Assembly: GCA_021107695.1 (NCBI GenBank)
Contig: JAIOSI010000029.1
Location: 1 to 8,132, forward strand
DNA: 8,132 nt
Direction: 5' to 3'
Origin: a bacterium
GTDB lineage: Bacteria > RBG-13-66-14
Shown here: piece by piece, positions 1-5,443 of the stretch
How the letters are laid out: every line of letters starts with the position of its first letter
How positions within the stretch are numbered: the first letter of the stretch is position 1
Position numbers and translations under genes: made by a program
Notes under the pieces: model-generated
What the model was told of the DNA's origin: nothing
The model's input: only the letters and a program-made list of their open reading frames with translations
The model's database searches: none

Positions 1-453
1 ATAATTCGGCTTTTCTCAAAGATTATTGATGAGTTCGTAACCGCGATGGGCAAGACCCGCCTTACCATAAACGGTGCCGAGCGGATGTTTGGCAAGGCAC
101 TCTCGGAGAGCATGGTGCTGCATCCGGAGCTGGAATACTTCGAACTGGGTGGCGACGAAAAATCCCTGCTGCGCTTCCGGCACCAATTCAAGCTGGCGGC
201 GGATGTAGTTAAGTGCTACAACGAGATGCTGGAGCGGTTCTATCGCTCGGTTCACCTGTTTCTGGAGGAAGCCGAACTGGAGAAAATGCTCTATGACATC
301 TCCAATCGCTACTTCAACAAACACCGGGGGCTGGCAACCGACCTGCGCCTTGCCGAGCTGATTGACCACATCATCAAGGACAGCGAAGAACACGAACGGG
401 ATAAAACCTGGGCGGCTATCAAGAGTCTCGACAGCGGCGGGAACCTCCGATGA
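1..453 (+). CDS. Hypothetical helical protein, 5' end outside the window
   Basis: I do not recognise this protein. The reading frame is open from the first base of the window, so the gene probably starts upstream. The first in-window ATG is at 46, but no Shine-Dalgarno-like sequence precedes it, and the 15 codons before it read as a plausible amphipathic helix continuous with what follows. The visible part (about 150 residues, 135 from the internal ATG) looks almost wholly alpha-helical, rich in Glu, Lys, Arg and Leu, with no signal peptide, membrane segment or metal-binding motif. It therefore looks cytosolic and may be the C-terminal helical domain of a larger protein. Its TGA stop overlaps the ATG of the next gene (ATGA at 450-453), so the two are probably translationally coupled. 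That association with a dUTPase is the only functional hint; no function is assigned. Confidence 0.7.
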   Translation: MIRLFSKIIDEFVTAMGKTRLTINGAERMFGKALSESMVLHPELEYFELGGDEKSLLRFRHQFKLAADVVKCYNEMLERFYRSVHLFLEEAELEKMLYDISNRYFNKHRGLATDLRLAELIDHIIKDSEEHERDKTWAAIKSLDSGGNLR

Positions 454-956
454 TATTAGCCACCGACGAACTAAAGAAACTCCTCCGGGCAACACCACCG
501 CTGATGGAAAATCTCCCTGACCCGGAGCGACAGCTTACCACCAACGGACTCGACCTCACCGTGGCTGAGGTCGAGCGTTTTATCGGAGAAACTCCGGGCA
601 GCCTGGACTTCGATAACTCCGCCCGGCGCCTGCCAGAGACCGAGCCTCTCCCGTGGAAAGACGACTCGCTGCTCCTGCCACCGGGGGGCTGGCTGATCCG
701 CTATGCGGAGAAGGTCAACCTGCCCCGGAACATAATCGCCCTGGGCAAACCCCGCTCCAGTCTGCTGCGGATGGGGGCGACCCTGCCCAGCGCGGTCTGG
801 GACGCCGGTTACTCCGGCTACGGTCAGGGGCTGCTGGTCGTCCATCATCCAGCCGGGCTGCTCCTCCACCGCCGCGCCCGAGTGCTGCAACTGGTCTTCC
901 ACCAGCTATCCTCCACTACCACCGGATACCAGGGAGTCTATCAGGGAGAAGGTTAA
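450..956 (+). CDS. dut: dUTPase (dUTP nucleotidohydrolase, dCTP-deaminase/dUTPase fold)
   Basis: This probably hydrolyses dUTP to dUMP and pyrophosphate, keeping uracil out of DNA and feeding dTMP synthesis. It is a cytosolic enzyme, trimeric in known family members. At 168 residues it has the usual length. Visible motifs are an early strand NGLDLTV (32-38), the phosphate-binding PRSSLLRMG (101-109), the substrate loop VWDAGYSG with Asp118 (116-123), the QLVF strand (147-150), and a C-terminal GYQGVYQGE (159-167) that should close over the nucleotide. In my alignment by eye, the Glu that dCTP deaminases use for deamination (in their VLEF segment) falls on a hydrophobic residue near 128-131. 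This favours pure dUTPase activity. The overall pattern resembles archaeal dUTPases more than the short E. coli Dut. The start codon overlaps the upstream stop (ATGA), implying coupling. A deaminase or bifunctional activity is the main alternative. Confidence 0.85.
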   Translation: MILATDELKKLLRATPPLMENLPDPERQLTTNGLDLTVAEVERFIGETPGSLDFDNSARRLPETEPLPWKDDSLLLPPGGWLIRYAEKVNLPRNIIALGKPRSSLLRMGATLPSAVWDAGYSGYGQGLLVVHHPAGLLLHRRARVLQLVFHQLSSTTTGYQGVYQGEG

Positions 957-982
957 GGGAGACGTTTTAGGAGCAACCAGCC

Positions 983-1010
983 GTAGGGACACGGCGCGCC
1001 GTGCCCCTAC
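983..1010. repeat. 28-bp near-perfect palindrome between dUTPase and alr
   Basis: The two 14-nt halves (GTAGGGACACGGCG and CGCCGTGCCCCTAC) are complementary at 13 of 14 positions, the exception being A989 against C1004. It can form a hairpin in RNA or a cruciform in DNA. No T-run follows on either strand, so it is not a canonical intrinsic terminator, although it lies only 26 bp after the dUTPase stop. Its ends, GTAGGG and CCCCTAC, match the ends of the elements at 3178-3204, 5179-5205 and 5388-5428. I therefore place it in the same dispersed family. Confidence 0.75.
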
Positions 1011-1081
1011 AAACCTGCCACACATCATACACCGTTACTTTTACTTTCATTATTTAACAACAGCCTTCCATAAAAATCCCC

Positions 1082-2215
1082 ATGTACCCTAACCGACCAA
1101 TCTGGGCGGAGGTTGACCTTCATGCCATCCGCGACAACTTCTTCTCCCTGCGGGAGCGGGTCGGTAGCGGCGTGAAAATGATGGCGGTTATCAAGAGCGA
1201 TGCCTACGGTCACGGCAAGCTCCAGGTCGCCCAGACCCTCCACGGCTACGCCGACTGGTTTGGTGTCAGCTTTGTGGACGAAGGGGTCGAGCTACGCCAG
1301 GCGGGCTACGACGAGCCGATCCTCTGCCTGGTCTCGCCGCTGGCTGACGAGCTGGACGCAGTCATCAAGTACCGCCTCACTCCGGTACTCTCCGAGCTTG
1401 CCCTGGCAAAAGCCCTTGTCGAACGGCTCCACCATCACGGCTATCAGGAGAAACAGGGCTACCCCGTTCATGTTAAAATTGACACCGGAATGGGTCGCCT
1501 CGGTGTCTGGCACGAGGAAGCTGTGGAGGTAGTTAAACAGATAGCCGCTCTCACCGACCTGCGGATCTCCGGGTTGATGACCCACTTCCCCCTTGCCGAT
1601 GGCGAAGATAAATCCTTTGCGCTGGAACAACTTAGGCGTTTTAAGCGTGTTAAGGAAGAGCTTGCTGAGGTTGGGATAACCCCGGAGCTTTGCCATGCGG
1701 CGAACTCCGCCGGGATTATCGACCTGCCCGAAAGCCACCTCGACATGGTACGCCCCGGCGTGGCGATTTACGGCTCCTATCCCAGCCCCCACGTCAGCCG
1801 GGAACTTGGGTTGAAACAGGCTCTCACGCTCCGCGCCAGGATCGCTCTGGTCAAACAGCTCCCCGCCGGAACCACCATCAGCTACGGGCGACGCTTTGCC
1901 CTTGAAAAAGACACCAGAGTTGGGGTGCTGCCCCTGGGCTATGCCGACGGTTGGCGACGGAGCTTGCTCAACAAGGCAGAGGTGCTGGTTCGGGGCGAAC
2001 GCCGACCGCTCATCGGCGTTATCTGTATGGATATGTGCATGGTTGATCTCTCCGGCTTTGAAGATGTAATCGCTGGCGAGGTGGTAACCCTGCTGGGGCA
2101 AGACTACTCCGGCGAACTTATCAGTGTCGAGGAGGTAGCCAGCTGGATGGACACCATCCCCTACGAGGTTACCTGCGGTTTGTCCTCCCGAGTTCCCCGC
2201 CACTATCGAGCTTAA
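1082..2215 (+). CDS. alr: Alanine racemase
   Basis: This is a PLP-dependent racemase interconverting L- and D-alanine, supplying D-Ala for peptidoglycan; it is cytosolic and homodimeric in the family. It has 377 residues, the normal length. The N-terminal TIM-barrel opens with RPIWAEVDL (5-13). The PLP lysine is Lys38 in VIKSDAYGHG (36-45), with Tyr42 in the usual position. DTGMGRLG (134-141) carries Arg139 and is followed by His168. RPGVAIYG (224-231) is the phosphate-side motif. The C-terminal beta domain supplies the second catalytic residue, Tyr268 in ISYGRRF. Both catalytic bases are thus present. The ATG at 1082 fits the family N-terminus and an in-frame stop lies at 1055-1057, but no purine-rich ribosome binding site precedes it. 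The leader from 1031 to 1078 is AT-rich. mlaE follows after 31 nt, suggesting co-transcription with the lipid transport genes. Confidence 0.96.
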   Translation: MYPNRPIWAEVDLHAIRDNFFSLRERVGSGVKMMAVIKSDAYGHGKLQVAQTLHGYADWFGVSFVDEGVELRQAGYDEPILCLVSPLADELDAVIKYRLTPVLSELALAKALVERLHHHGYQEKQGYPVHVKIDTGMGRLGVWHEEAVEVVKQIAALTDLRISGLMTHFPLADGEDKSFALEQLRRFKRVKEELAEVGITPELCHAANSAGIIDLPESHLDMVRPGVAIYGSYPSPHVSRELGLKQALTLRARIALVKQLPAGTTISYGRRFALEKDTRVGVLPLGYADGWRRSLLNKAEVLVRGERRPLIGVICMDMCMVDLSGFEDVIAGEVVTLLGQDYSGELISVEEVASWMDTIPYEVTCGLSSRVPRHYRA

Positions 2216-2246
2216 GCGAAAACGTACATATTAAAATGATGTAAGG

Positions 2247-3026
2247 ATGAATAAAATCGAAAAAATCGGAAACTGGTTCCTCGGCAAGGTCCGCTCCGTC
2301 GGCGGTATCGCCCTCTTCTACGGGCATACCATCAAGCGGATGTTCATCCAGCGTCCCCGGGGCAAGCTGATCGTCGAGCAAATGATGCGCCTCGGCGTGG
2401 ATTCCATCGCCGTGGTAACCCTTACCGCGCTCTTCACGGGGATGGTCATCGCCCTACAGTCGGTGAACCAGCTCGCTCGCTTCGGTGGCGAGGGCTACGT
2501 CGGCGGGATGGTCTCCGTCCTCTTCGCCCGTGAGCTTGGACCTGTCCTTACCGCCATTATGCTCTCCGGTCGTGTTGGTGCCTCGATGGCTGCCGAACTG
2601 GGAACCATGCGGGTTACCGAGCAGATTGACGCGCTAGAGACCCTGGCAAGCGACCCCTATACTTATCTGATCGCCCCCCGAATAATTGCGATGGCGATCA
2701 TGGCACCAATCCTTACCGCACTGGCGATGGGGGTAGCCCAGGTTGGCTCCTTCTTCGTCTGTATTGTGATGGCCGATGTTGACCCCGGGGTTTACATCGC
2801 CGAGCTGGGGTCGTTCTCCGATGCCTGGGATATGGTCTCCGGACTGATCAAGGCGTTTACCTTTGGTCAGGTGCTGACGATTATCAGCTGCTACTTCGGC
2901 TTCCATACCTTTGGCGGAGCCGAAGGTGTCGGTCGCTCCACCACCAACGCCGTCGTCATCAGCTCGGTCAACATTCTCATCTTCGATGTTATTCTGACGA
3001 CGCTCTTCTTCCTCGCCTTCGATTGA
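2247..3026 (+). CDS. mlaE: MlaE-family ABC permease (phospholipid transport)
   Basis: This is the membrane permease of an Mla/MCE-type ABC transporter, acting in the inner membrane as a dimer with MlaF and an MlaD hexamer to move phospholipids between membranes. It has 259 residues, typical for the family. An amphipathic N-terminal part (1-45) precedes hydrophobic segments around 51-71, 88-107, 143-165, 195-220 and 238-257. The family signature region spans 94-131, with ARELGPVLTA, SGRVGASMAAELG and the acidic tail EQIDALE, which is expected to contact the ATPase. The ATG at 2247 follows an in-frame TAA at 2232-2234. The purine-rich TAAGG directly abuts the start codon, so its spacing is poor. 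It lies 31 nt behind alr and is separated from its partner mlaF by 377 bp of repeats, which is unusual because mlaE and mlaF are normally close together. Confidence 0.95.
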   Translation: MNKIEKIGNWFLGKVRSVGGIALFYGHTIKRMFIQRPRGKLIVEQMMRLGVDSIAVVTLTALFTGMVIALQSVNQLARFGGEGYVGGMVSVLFARELGPVLTAIMLSGRVGASMAAELGTMRVTEQIDALETLASDPYTYLIAPRIIAMAIMAPILTALAMGVAQVGSFFVCIVMADVDPGVYIAELGSFSDAWDMVSGLIKAFTFGQVLTIISCYFGFHTFGGAEGVGRSTTNAVVISSVNILIFDVILTTLFFLAFD

Positions 3027-3111
3027 GCAGCGCGGTGTACCGCACCACCAGCTTGAAGCTGGACACAGACCCGGGCTGCGCCCGGAAAATCTTGAGCAAT
3101 CTACCGCTCAC

Positions 3112-3300
3112 GCTGGTCGCTCAACCTTTCCCCTTCCTCCCTCTGGGGGGAAGGTCGGGATGGGGGGCTAGTCTGGCAAGGGCGAACACAAGGTTCGCCC
3201 CTACGTGTGATTGGTAGATATTCAGGGAAAGACACTGCGTTGCTGGTCGCTCCCTTTTCTCCCTCTCCCCTCTGGGCAGAGGGCTGGGGTGAGGGGCTAA
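3112..3300 (+). repeat. Two diverged direct copies of a C/G-rich element, 130-bp period
   Basis: The 11-mer GCTGGTCGCTC occurs exactly at 3112-3122 and 3242-3252. In both cases it is followed by a pyrimidine-rich arm, a TCTGGG core, a purine-rich arm and a TGGGG...GGGGCTA tail, ending near 3170 and 3300. The first copy folds as a 10-bp stem (3132-3141 with 3145-3154, one G-T pair). The second folds as CCCTCT/AGAGGG with a GGGC loop (3268-3283). The exact part is short and the rest is only similar, so this is a degenerate repeat. The C/G-rich parts recur at 5221-5258 and, less clearly, at 5336-5376. Confidence 0.65.
3178..3204 (-). repeat. 27-nt hairpin repeat, exact inverse copy of 5179-5205
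   Basis: The reverse complement of this stretch equals 5179-5205 over all 27 bases. It contains an 8-bp perfect stem, GGGCGAAC (3180-3187) with GTTCGCCC (3193-3200), and a 5-nt loop, and ends in CCCCTAC. Strand is given relative to the copy after mlaD. This copy has no T-run on either side, so unlike its partner it should not terminate transcription. A C/G-rich hairpin (3132-3154) lies just to its left. Confidence 0.85.
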
Positions 3301-3370
3301 CGGCTCAGGCTTTTGCAACAGTCTCCGTCCCATTTGACGGGCAGCGAACAACGTGAGTGGCAGGAAAGAC

Positions 3371-3396
3371 CAAGGTGTTCTGGGCGAAGCCCAGTA
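3371..3396 (+). repeat. 26-nt hairpin repeat before mlaF, paired with 5288-5313
   Basis: The stem is CTGGGC (3380-3385) with GCCCAG (3389-3394) around a GAA loop, preceded by CAAGGTG and followed by GTA. It matches 5288-5313 at 23 of 26 positions. Two of the three differences form one base pair of the stem (T-A here, C-G there), so the structure is conserved although the sequence changed. It ends just at the mlaF ribosome binding site, so the hairpin could influence access of ribosomes to mlaF. Confidence 0.75.
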
Positions 3397-3403
3397 GGAA
3401 AAT

Positions 3404-4168
3404 ATGTCAGAAACCGTCATTAAAATTGAAGGGCTGCACAAGAGCTTCGGCGAGAAGCGGGTTCTTGAGGGCATTGATCTTACGATCCAGCGCGGTTCTT
3501 CTATTGCTATTATCGGACGCTCCGGCACCGGCAAGAGCGTGTTGATTAAGCACGTTCTGGGATTGCTCAATCCAGACGCGGGTAACGTCTGGTGCCTGGG
3601 CAGCCACATAAACACCATCGGGCTGCGCGAGATGTACTCCGTCCGGGCGCGGGTGGGTTATGTTTTTCAGTTCTCCGCCCTCTTCGACTCCCTTAACATT
3701 CGGGAGAATGTCGGCTTCTTCCTCGATAACCACAGCGATACCCCAGTCGAAGAGATAGATCGAATCGTCGAGGAAAAACTGGAGCAGGTCGGACTCGGCG
3801 GAACAGCCGTGCTGATGCCAGCGGAGCTTTCCGGCGGAATGCAGAAACGCGCCGGACTGGCGCGCGCTCTGGTCGCCGACCCGGAGATCATCCTCTACGA
3901 CGAGCCGACCTCCGGACTGGATCCCATCACCGCCCAGGCGATCAACGAGCTGATTAATAAGATCAAGGAGTTCACCAACACCACCACGGTGATTATCACC
4001 CACGATATGGATTCGGCGTACAAAACCGCCGAGCGAATAGCCATGCTGCATAAAGGAAAAATCATCTTCGAGGGTTCAGCCGAAGAAACCCGTGAGACGG
4101 AGAACCCCTACGTGCAGCAGTTTATCAACGGGCTGTCCCACGGTCCTATTGATCCACTTCACCTTTAG
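3404..4168 (+). CDS. mlaF: MlaF-family ABC transporter ATPase
   Basis: This is the cytosolic nucleotide-binding subunit that powers the MlaE/MlaD lipid transporter. It has 254 residues. All ABC motifs are in place: Walker A GRSGTGKS (38-45), Q-loop Gln89 in GYVFQ, signature LSGGM (142-146), Walker B IILYDEP (162-168), D-loop SGLD (170-173) and switch His200 in THD. The FQFSALFDSLNIRENVGF stretch (88-105) after the Q-loop and the SGGMQKRAGLARAL form of the signature are characteristic of the MlaF/Ttg2A group rather than of import ATPases. The C-terminal tail after residue 230 (FEGSAEE to the end) is short, as in MlaF. AGGAA at 3396-3400 lies 3 nt before the ATG, somewhat close. mlaD follows after a 53-nt gap containing a hairpin. 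Confidence 0.96.
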   Translation: MSETVIKIEGLHKSFGEKRVLEGIDLTIQRGSSIAIIGRSGTGKSVLIKHVLGLLNPDAGNVWCLGSHINTIGLREMYSVRARVGYVFQFSALFDSLNIRENVGFFLDNHSDTPVEEIDRIVEEKLEQVGLGGTAVLMPAELSGGMQKRAGLARALVADPEIILYDEPTSGLDPITAQAINELINKIKEFTNTTTVIITHDMDSAYKTAERIAMLHKGKIIFEGSAEETRETENPYVQQFINGLSHGPIDPLHL

Positions 4169-4179
4169 CACGTTTTCAA

Positions 4180-4198
4180 GCACGGTTAGCAACCGTGC
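4180..4198 (+). other. Perfect 8-bp hairpin in the mlaF-mlaD spacer
   Basis: GCACGGTT (4180-4187) pairs exactly with AACCGTGC (4191-4198) around an AGC loop. No T-run follows, so it is unlikely to be a strong terminator. It could be an mRNA stability or processing element, or one of the dispersed mini-palindromes seen elsewhere in the window. A GTG at 4195 in frame with mlaD lies inside the right arm. Confidence 0.7.
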
Positions 4199-4209
4199 GA
4201 GTAGCCATT

Positions 4210-4214
4210 AAAGG
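4210..4214 (+). promoter_or_regulatory. Ribosome binding site that decides the mlaD start
   Basis: AAAGG ends 7 nt before the ATG at 4222, a good spacing. The upstream in-frame GTG at 4195 sits inside a hairpin and lacks such a site. The ATG at 4222 is therefore the better start. Confidence 0.6.
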
Positions 4215-4221
4215 CAGCCCT

Positions 4222-5154
4222 ATGAGCATGTCTCCAGAACTTAAAGTCGGCCTGACCATCGTCATCTCCCTGATCGTTTTTCTGGGATTGCTGTTTTCGG
4301 TGGGAGACCTGGGATGGTTCGAGGAAAATTACGAGTTGATCGTCATCTTCGACTCCGCCGCCGGACTGGTTCCCGACGCGAAGGTTCTCTATGCCGGAGT
4401 TCGCGGCGGCAGCGTGGAGTCGGTAGAGTGGTTCCAACCCGATGGTGCCGATGAGCTGATGGTGAAGGTCGTCCTCTCGCTGGATGAAGAGGTTGTGGTG
4501 CGCGAGGACTCCGTCGTCGCCATCCGCATCAAGGGTTTCATGGCGGACAAGTACATCGACATCACCACAGGAACCCCCAGCAGCCCGGCGATCGCTCCGG
4601 GAGCAACCATCTACGGCGAGCGTTCCGTGGGGATTGAAGAGCTGTTTGAATCAGCAGGGAACATCACGGCAAAGATTGGCGAGGCCCTTGCCGAGTTCTC
4701 CGAACTGCTGGATGAAGAGACCGTTGCCCAACTCAAGCGAGCCTTCGGGCATATCGAGAGTATGCTCGCCGAGATGGACGCCATTACCCGGATGTCCTCC
4801 GGGGAAATCCTCGCCACAATCCGCAATCTTCGTGATATTACCGATGATGTCGCCCGGATTACTCGTGATGTCAGCCACATCACCGCCAATGTGGATGGGA
4901 CCCTCTACCGCTCCCTGCCCCACCTGGAGTCGGCAATCGAACGCTTTGACCTGATGAGTGCCAACGCCGTCAACGCCGTGGATCACATCAACGACATCGT
5001 CGCGACTATCGCCTCTGGCGAGGGAACCCTGGGCAAGCTGATTTACGATGACTCCATTTACGCTGGTCTCGACGAGAGCCTGGTCAAAGCGCAGGTGCTG
5101 CTGGACAACATCATCGACAATCCCCGCGAGTATTTGAACCTGAGCGTGTTCTAG
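4222..5154 (+). CDS. mlaD: MlaD-family MCE-domain lipid-binding protein
   Basis: This is an inner-membrane-anchored MCE protein. Relatives form a hexameric ring on MlaE that passes phospholipids across the periplasm. From ATG 4222 it has 310 residues. An N-terminal hydrophobic anchor (about 9-27) is followed by the MCE domain (about 37-117), with VLYAGVRGGSVESVE (55-69) and the closing DKYIDITTG (109-117). After this comes a long helical, acidic stretch (about 133-262) and a C-terminal module with SGEGTLGKL (265-273) ending NPREYLNLSVF. That tail is common in longer MCE proteins of many diderm phyla and is absent from the short E. coli MlaD (about 183 residues), so the periplasmic helices may form an extended tube or needle. 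The upstream GTG at 4195 would add nine residues but has weak support. A probable terminator follows 28 nt after the stop. Confidence 0.93.
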   Translation: MSMSPELKVGLTIVISLIVFLGLLFSVGDLGWFEENYELIVIFDSAAGLVPDAKVLYAGVRGGSVESVEWFQPDGADELMVKVVLSLDEEVVVREDSVVAIRIKGFMADKYIDITTGTPSSPAIAPGATIYGERSVGIEELFESAGNITAKIGEALAEFSELLDEETVAQLKRAFGHIESMLAEMDAITRMSSGEILATIRNLRDITDDVARITRDVSHITANVDGTLYRSLPHLESAIERFDLMSANAVNAVDHINDIVATIASGEGTLGKLIYDDSIYAGLDESLVKAQVLLDNIIDNPREYLNLSVF

Positions 5155-5182
5155 GTTGTATCGGTTATCGTTATGAATGTAG

Positions 5183-5209
5183 GGGCGAACCTTGTGTTCG
5201 CCCTTTTTT
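5183..5209 (+). terminator. Rho-independent terminator after mlaD
   Basis: GGGCGAAC (5183-5190) pairs perfectly with GTTCGCCC (5196-5203) around a CTTGT loop, followed directly by six T (5204-5209). This is a textbook intrinsic terminator 28 nt after the mlaD stop. It is built from the dispersed 27-nt repeat 5179-5205, whose exact inverse copy at 3178-3204 lacks the T-run. Confidence 0.85.
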
Positions 5210-5231
5210 GTTGTTCTACCCCTCACCCCAG

Positions 5232-5256
5232 CCCCTCTCCCCAGAGGGGAGAGGGG
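5232..5256. repeat. 11-bp perfect C/G-rich hairpin element
   Basis: CCCCTCTCCCC (5232-5242) pairs exactly with GGGGAGAGGGG (5246-5256) around AGA. It is preceded by CCCTCACCCCAG (5220-5231), mirrored on the other strand as the CTGGGGTGAGGG part of the element at 3284-3295. Such CCCTCACCCC/GAGAGGG elements are common dispersed repeats in bacterial intergenic DNA. Confidence 0.75.
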
Positions 5257-5287
5257 GGCTATAAAGTTAATGTTCCTGATTCTTCTC

Positions 5288-5313
5288 AAGGTGCTCCGGG
5301 CGAAGCCCGGTAC
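5288..5313 (+). repeat. 26-nt hairpin repeat, second copy of 3371-3396
   Basis: The stem CCGGGC (5297-5302) pairs with GCCCGG (5306-5311) around GAA, in the same CAAGGTG...GTA frame as the copy before mlaF. 23 of 26 positions match, and a compensatory T-A to C-G change keeps the stem intact. Confidence 0.75.
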
Positions 5314-5335
5314 TGTGATGCAACGCACCACGTTG

Positions 5336-5376
5336 CCCCCCTCCCTTAATCCCTCATCCCCAAAGAGGGAGGGGGC
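5336..5376. repeat. 11-bp perfect stem with 19-nt loop, C/G-rich element
   Basis: GCCCCCTCCCT (5336-5346) pairs exactly with AGGGAGGGGGC (5366-5376). The loop contains CCCTCATCCCC, reminiscent of the CCCTCACCCC arm at 5220-5229. It stands immediately left of the GGGCGGAC hairpin at 5388-5424, the same neighbour relation as 3132-3154 beside 3180-3200. Confidence 0.65.
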
Positions 5377-5380
5377 TGTT

Positions 5381-5424
5381 TATAAAAGGGCGGACACCAA
5401 TCCTCATCAAGAATAGGTCCGCCC
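5381..5424 (-). terminator. Candidate terminator for valS
   Basis: Read on the - strand, GGGCGGAC (5424 down to 5417) pairs perfectly with GTCCGCCC (5395 down to 5388), followed by TTTTATA. The stem begins 19 nt after the valS stop. The 21-nt loop is long for an intrinsic terminator, which lowers confidence. The element ends in GTAGGGGC like the terminator of mlaD, so both converging genes appear to use members of one repeat family. Confidence 0.55.
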
Positions 5425-5443
5425 CTACGACTGCACTGCGTTG

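Larger units (their letters stand above)
3027..3403. repeat. 377-bp gene-free repeat block splitting mlaE from mlaF
   Basis: No credible gene lies here; the short open frames have repeat-derived composition. The block is a patchwork of small inverted repeats: GCGG/CCGC (3032-3043), CCAGCTT/AAGCTGG (3048-3062), CCGGGC/GCCCGG (3071-3085), a C/G-rich hairpin (3132-3154), GGGCGAAC/GTTCGCCC (3180-3200), CCCTCT/AGAGGG (3268-3283), CCGTC/GACGG (3325-3340) and CTGGGC/GCCCAG (3380-3394). None is followed by a + strand T-run, so transcription from mlaE may well continue into mlaF. No convincing promoter is visible. The last few bases hold the mlaF ribosome binding site (AGGAA at 3396-3400). Confidence 0.8.
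5155..5443. repeat. 289-bp hairpin-packed spacer between convergent mlaD and valS
   Basis: No gene is visible. From left to right there are six inverted repeats: 5183-5203, 5232-5256, 5297-5311, 5321-5337 (GCAACG/CGTTGC with a CACCA loop), 5336-5376 and 5388-5424. All resemble elements of the 3027-3403 block in sequence or design. Two have the T-run expected of terminators, one for each converging gene. Confidence 0.75.

Noticed and set aside
983..1010. Intrinsic terminator for the dUTPase gene
   Set aside because: The palindrome is strong but is followed by AAACC on the + strand, with no T-run.
1031..1078. AT-rich stretch before alr considered as a promoter
   Set aside because: TATTTA at 1051-1056 could be a -10 box, but no acceptable -35 box lies about 17 nt upstream, so I cannot support a specific promoter.
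1292..2203. A 303-codon - strand open frame opposite alr
   Set aside because: It is a shadow of alr, which has all catalytic residues on the + strand.
3023..3217. A 64-codon open frame overlapping the mlaE end and entering the repeat block
   Set aside because: Its sequence comes from hairpin repeats, it has no ribosome binding site, and it resembles no protein.
3027..3403. CRISPR array
   Set aside because: The repeats are inverted, unequal in length and differ in sequence; there is no regular repeat-spacer pattern and no cas gene.
4195..4221. GTG at 4195 as the mlaD start
   Set aside because: It lies within a hairpin arm, lacks a ribosome binding site, and adds residues before the usual short MCE N-terminus; ATG 4222 has AAAGG at good spacing.
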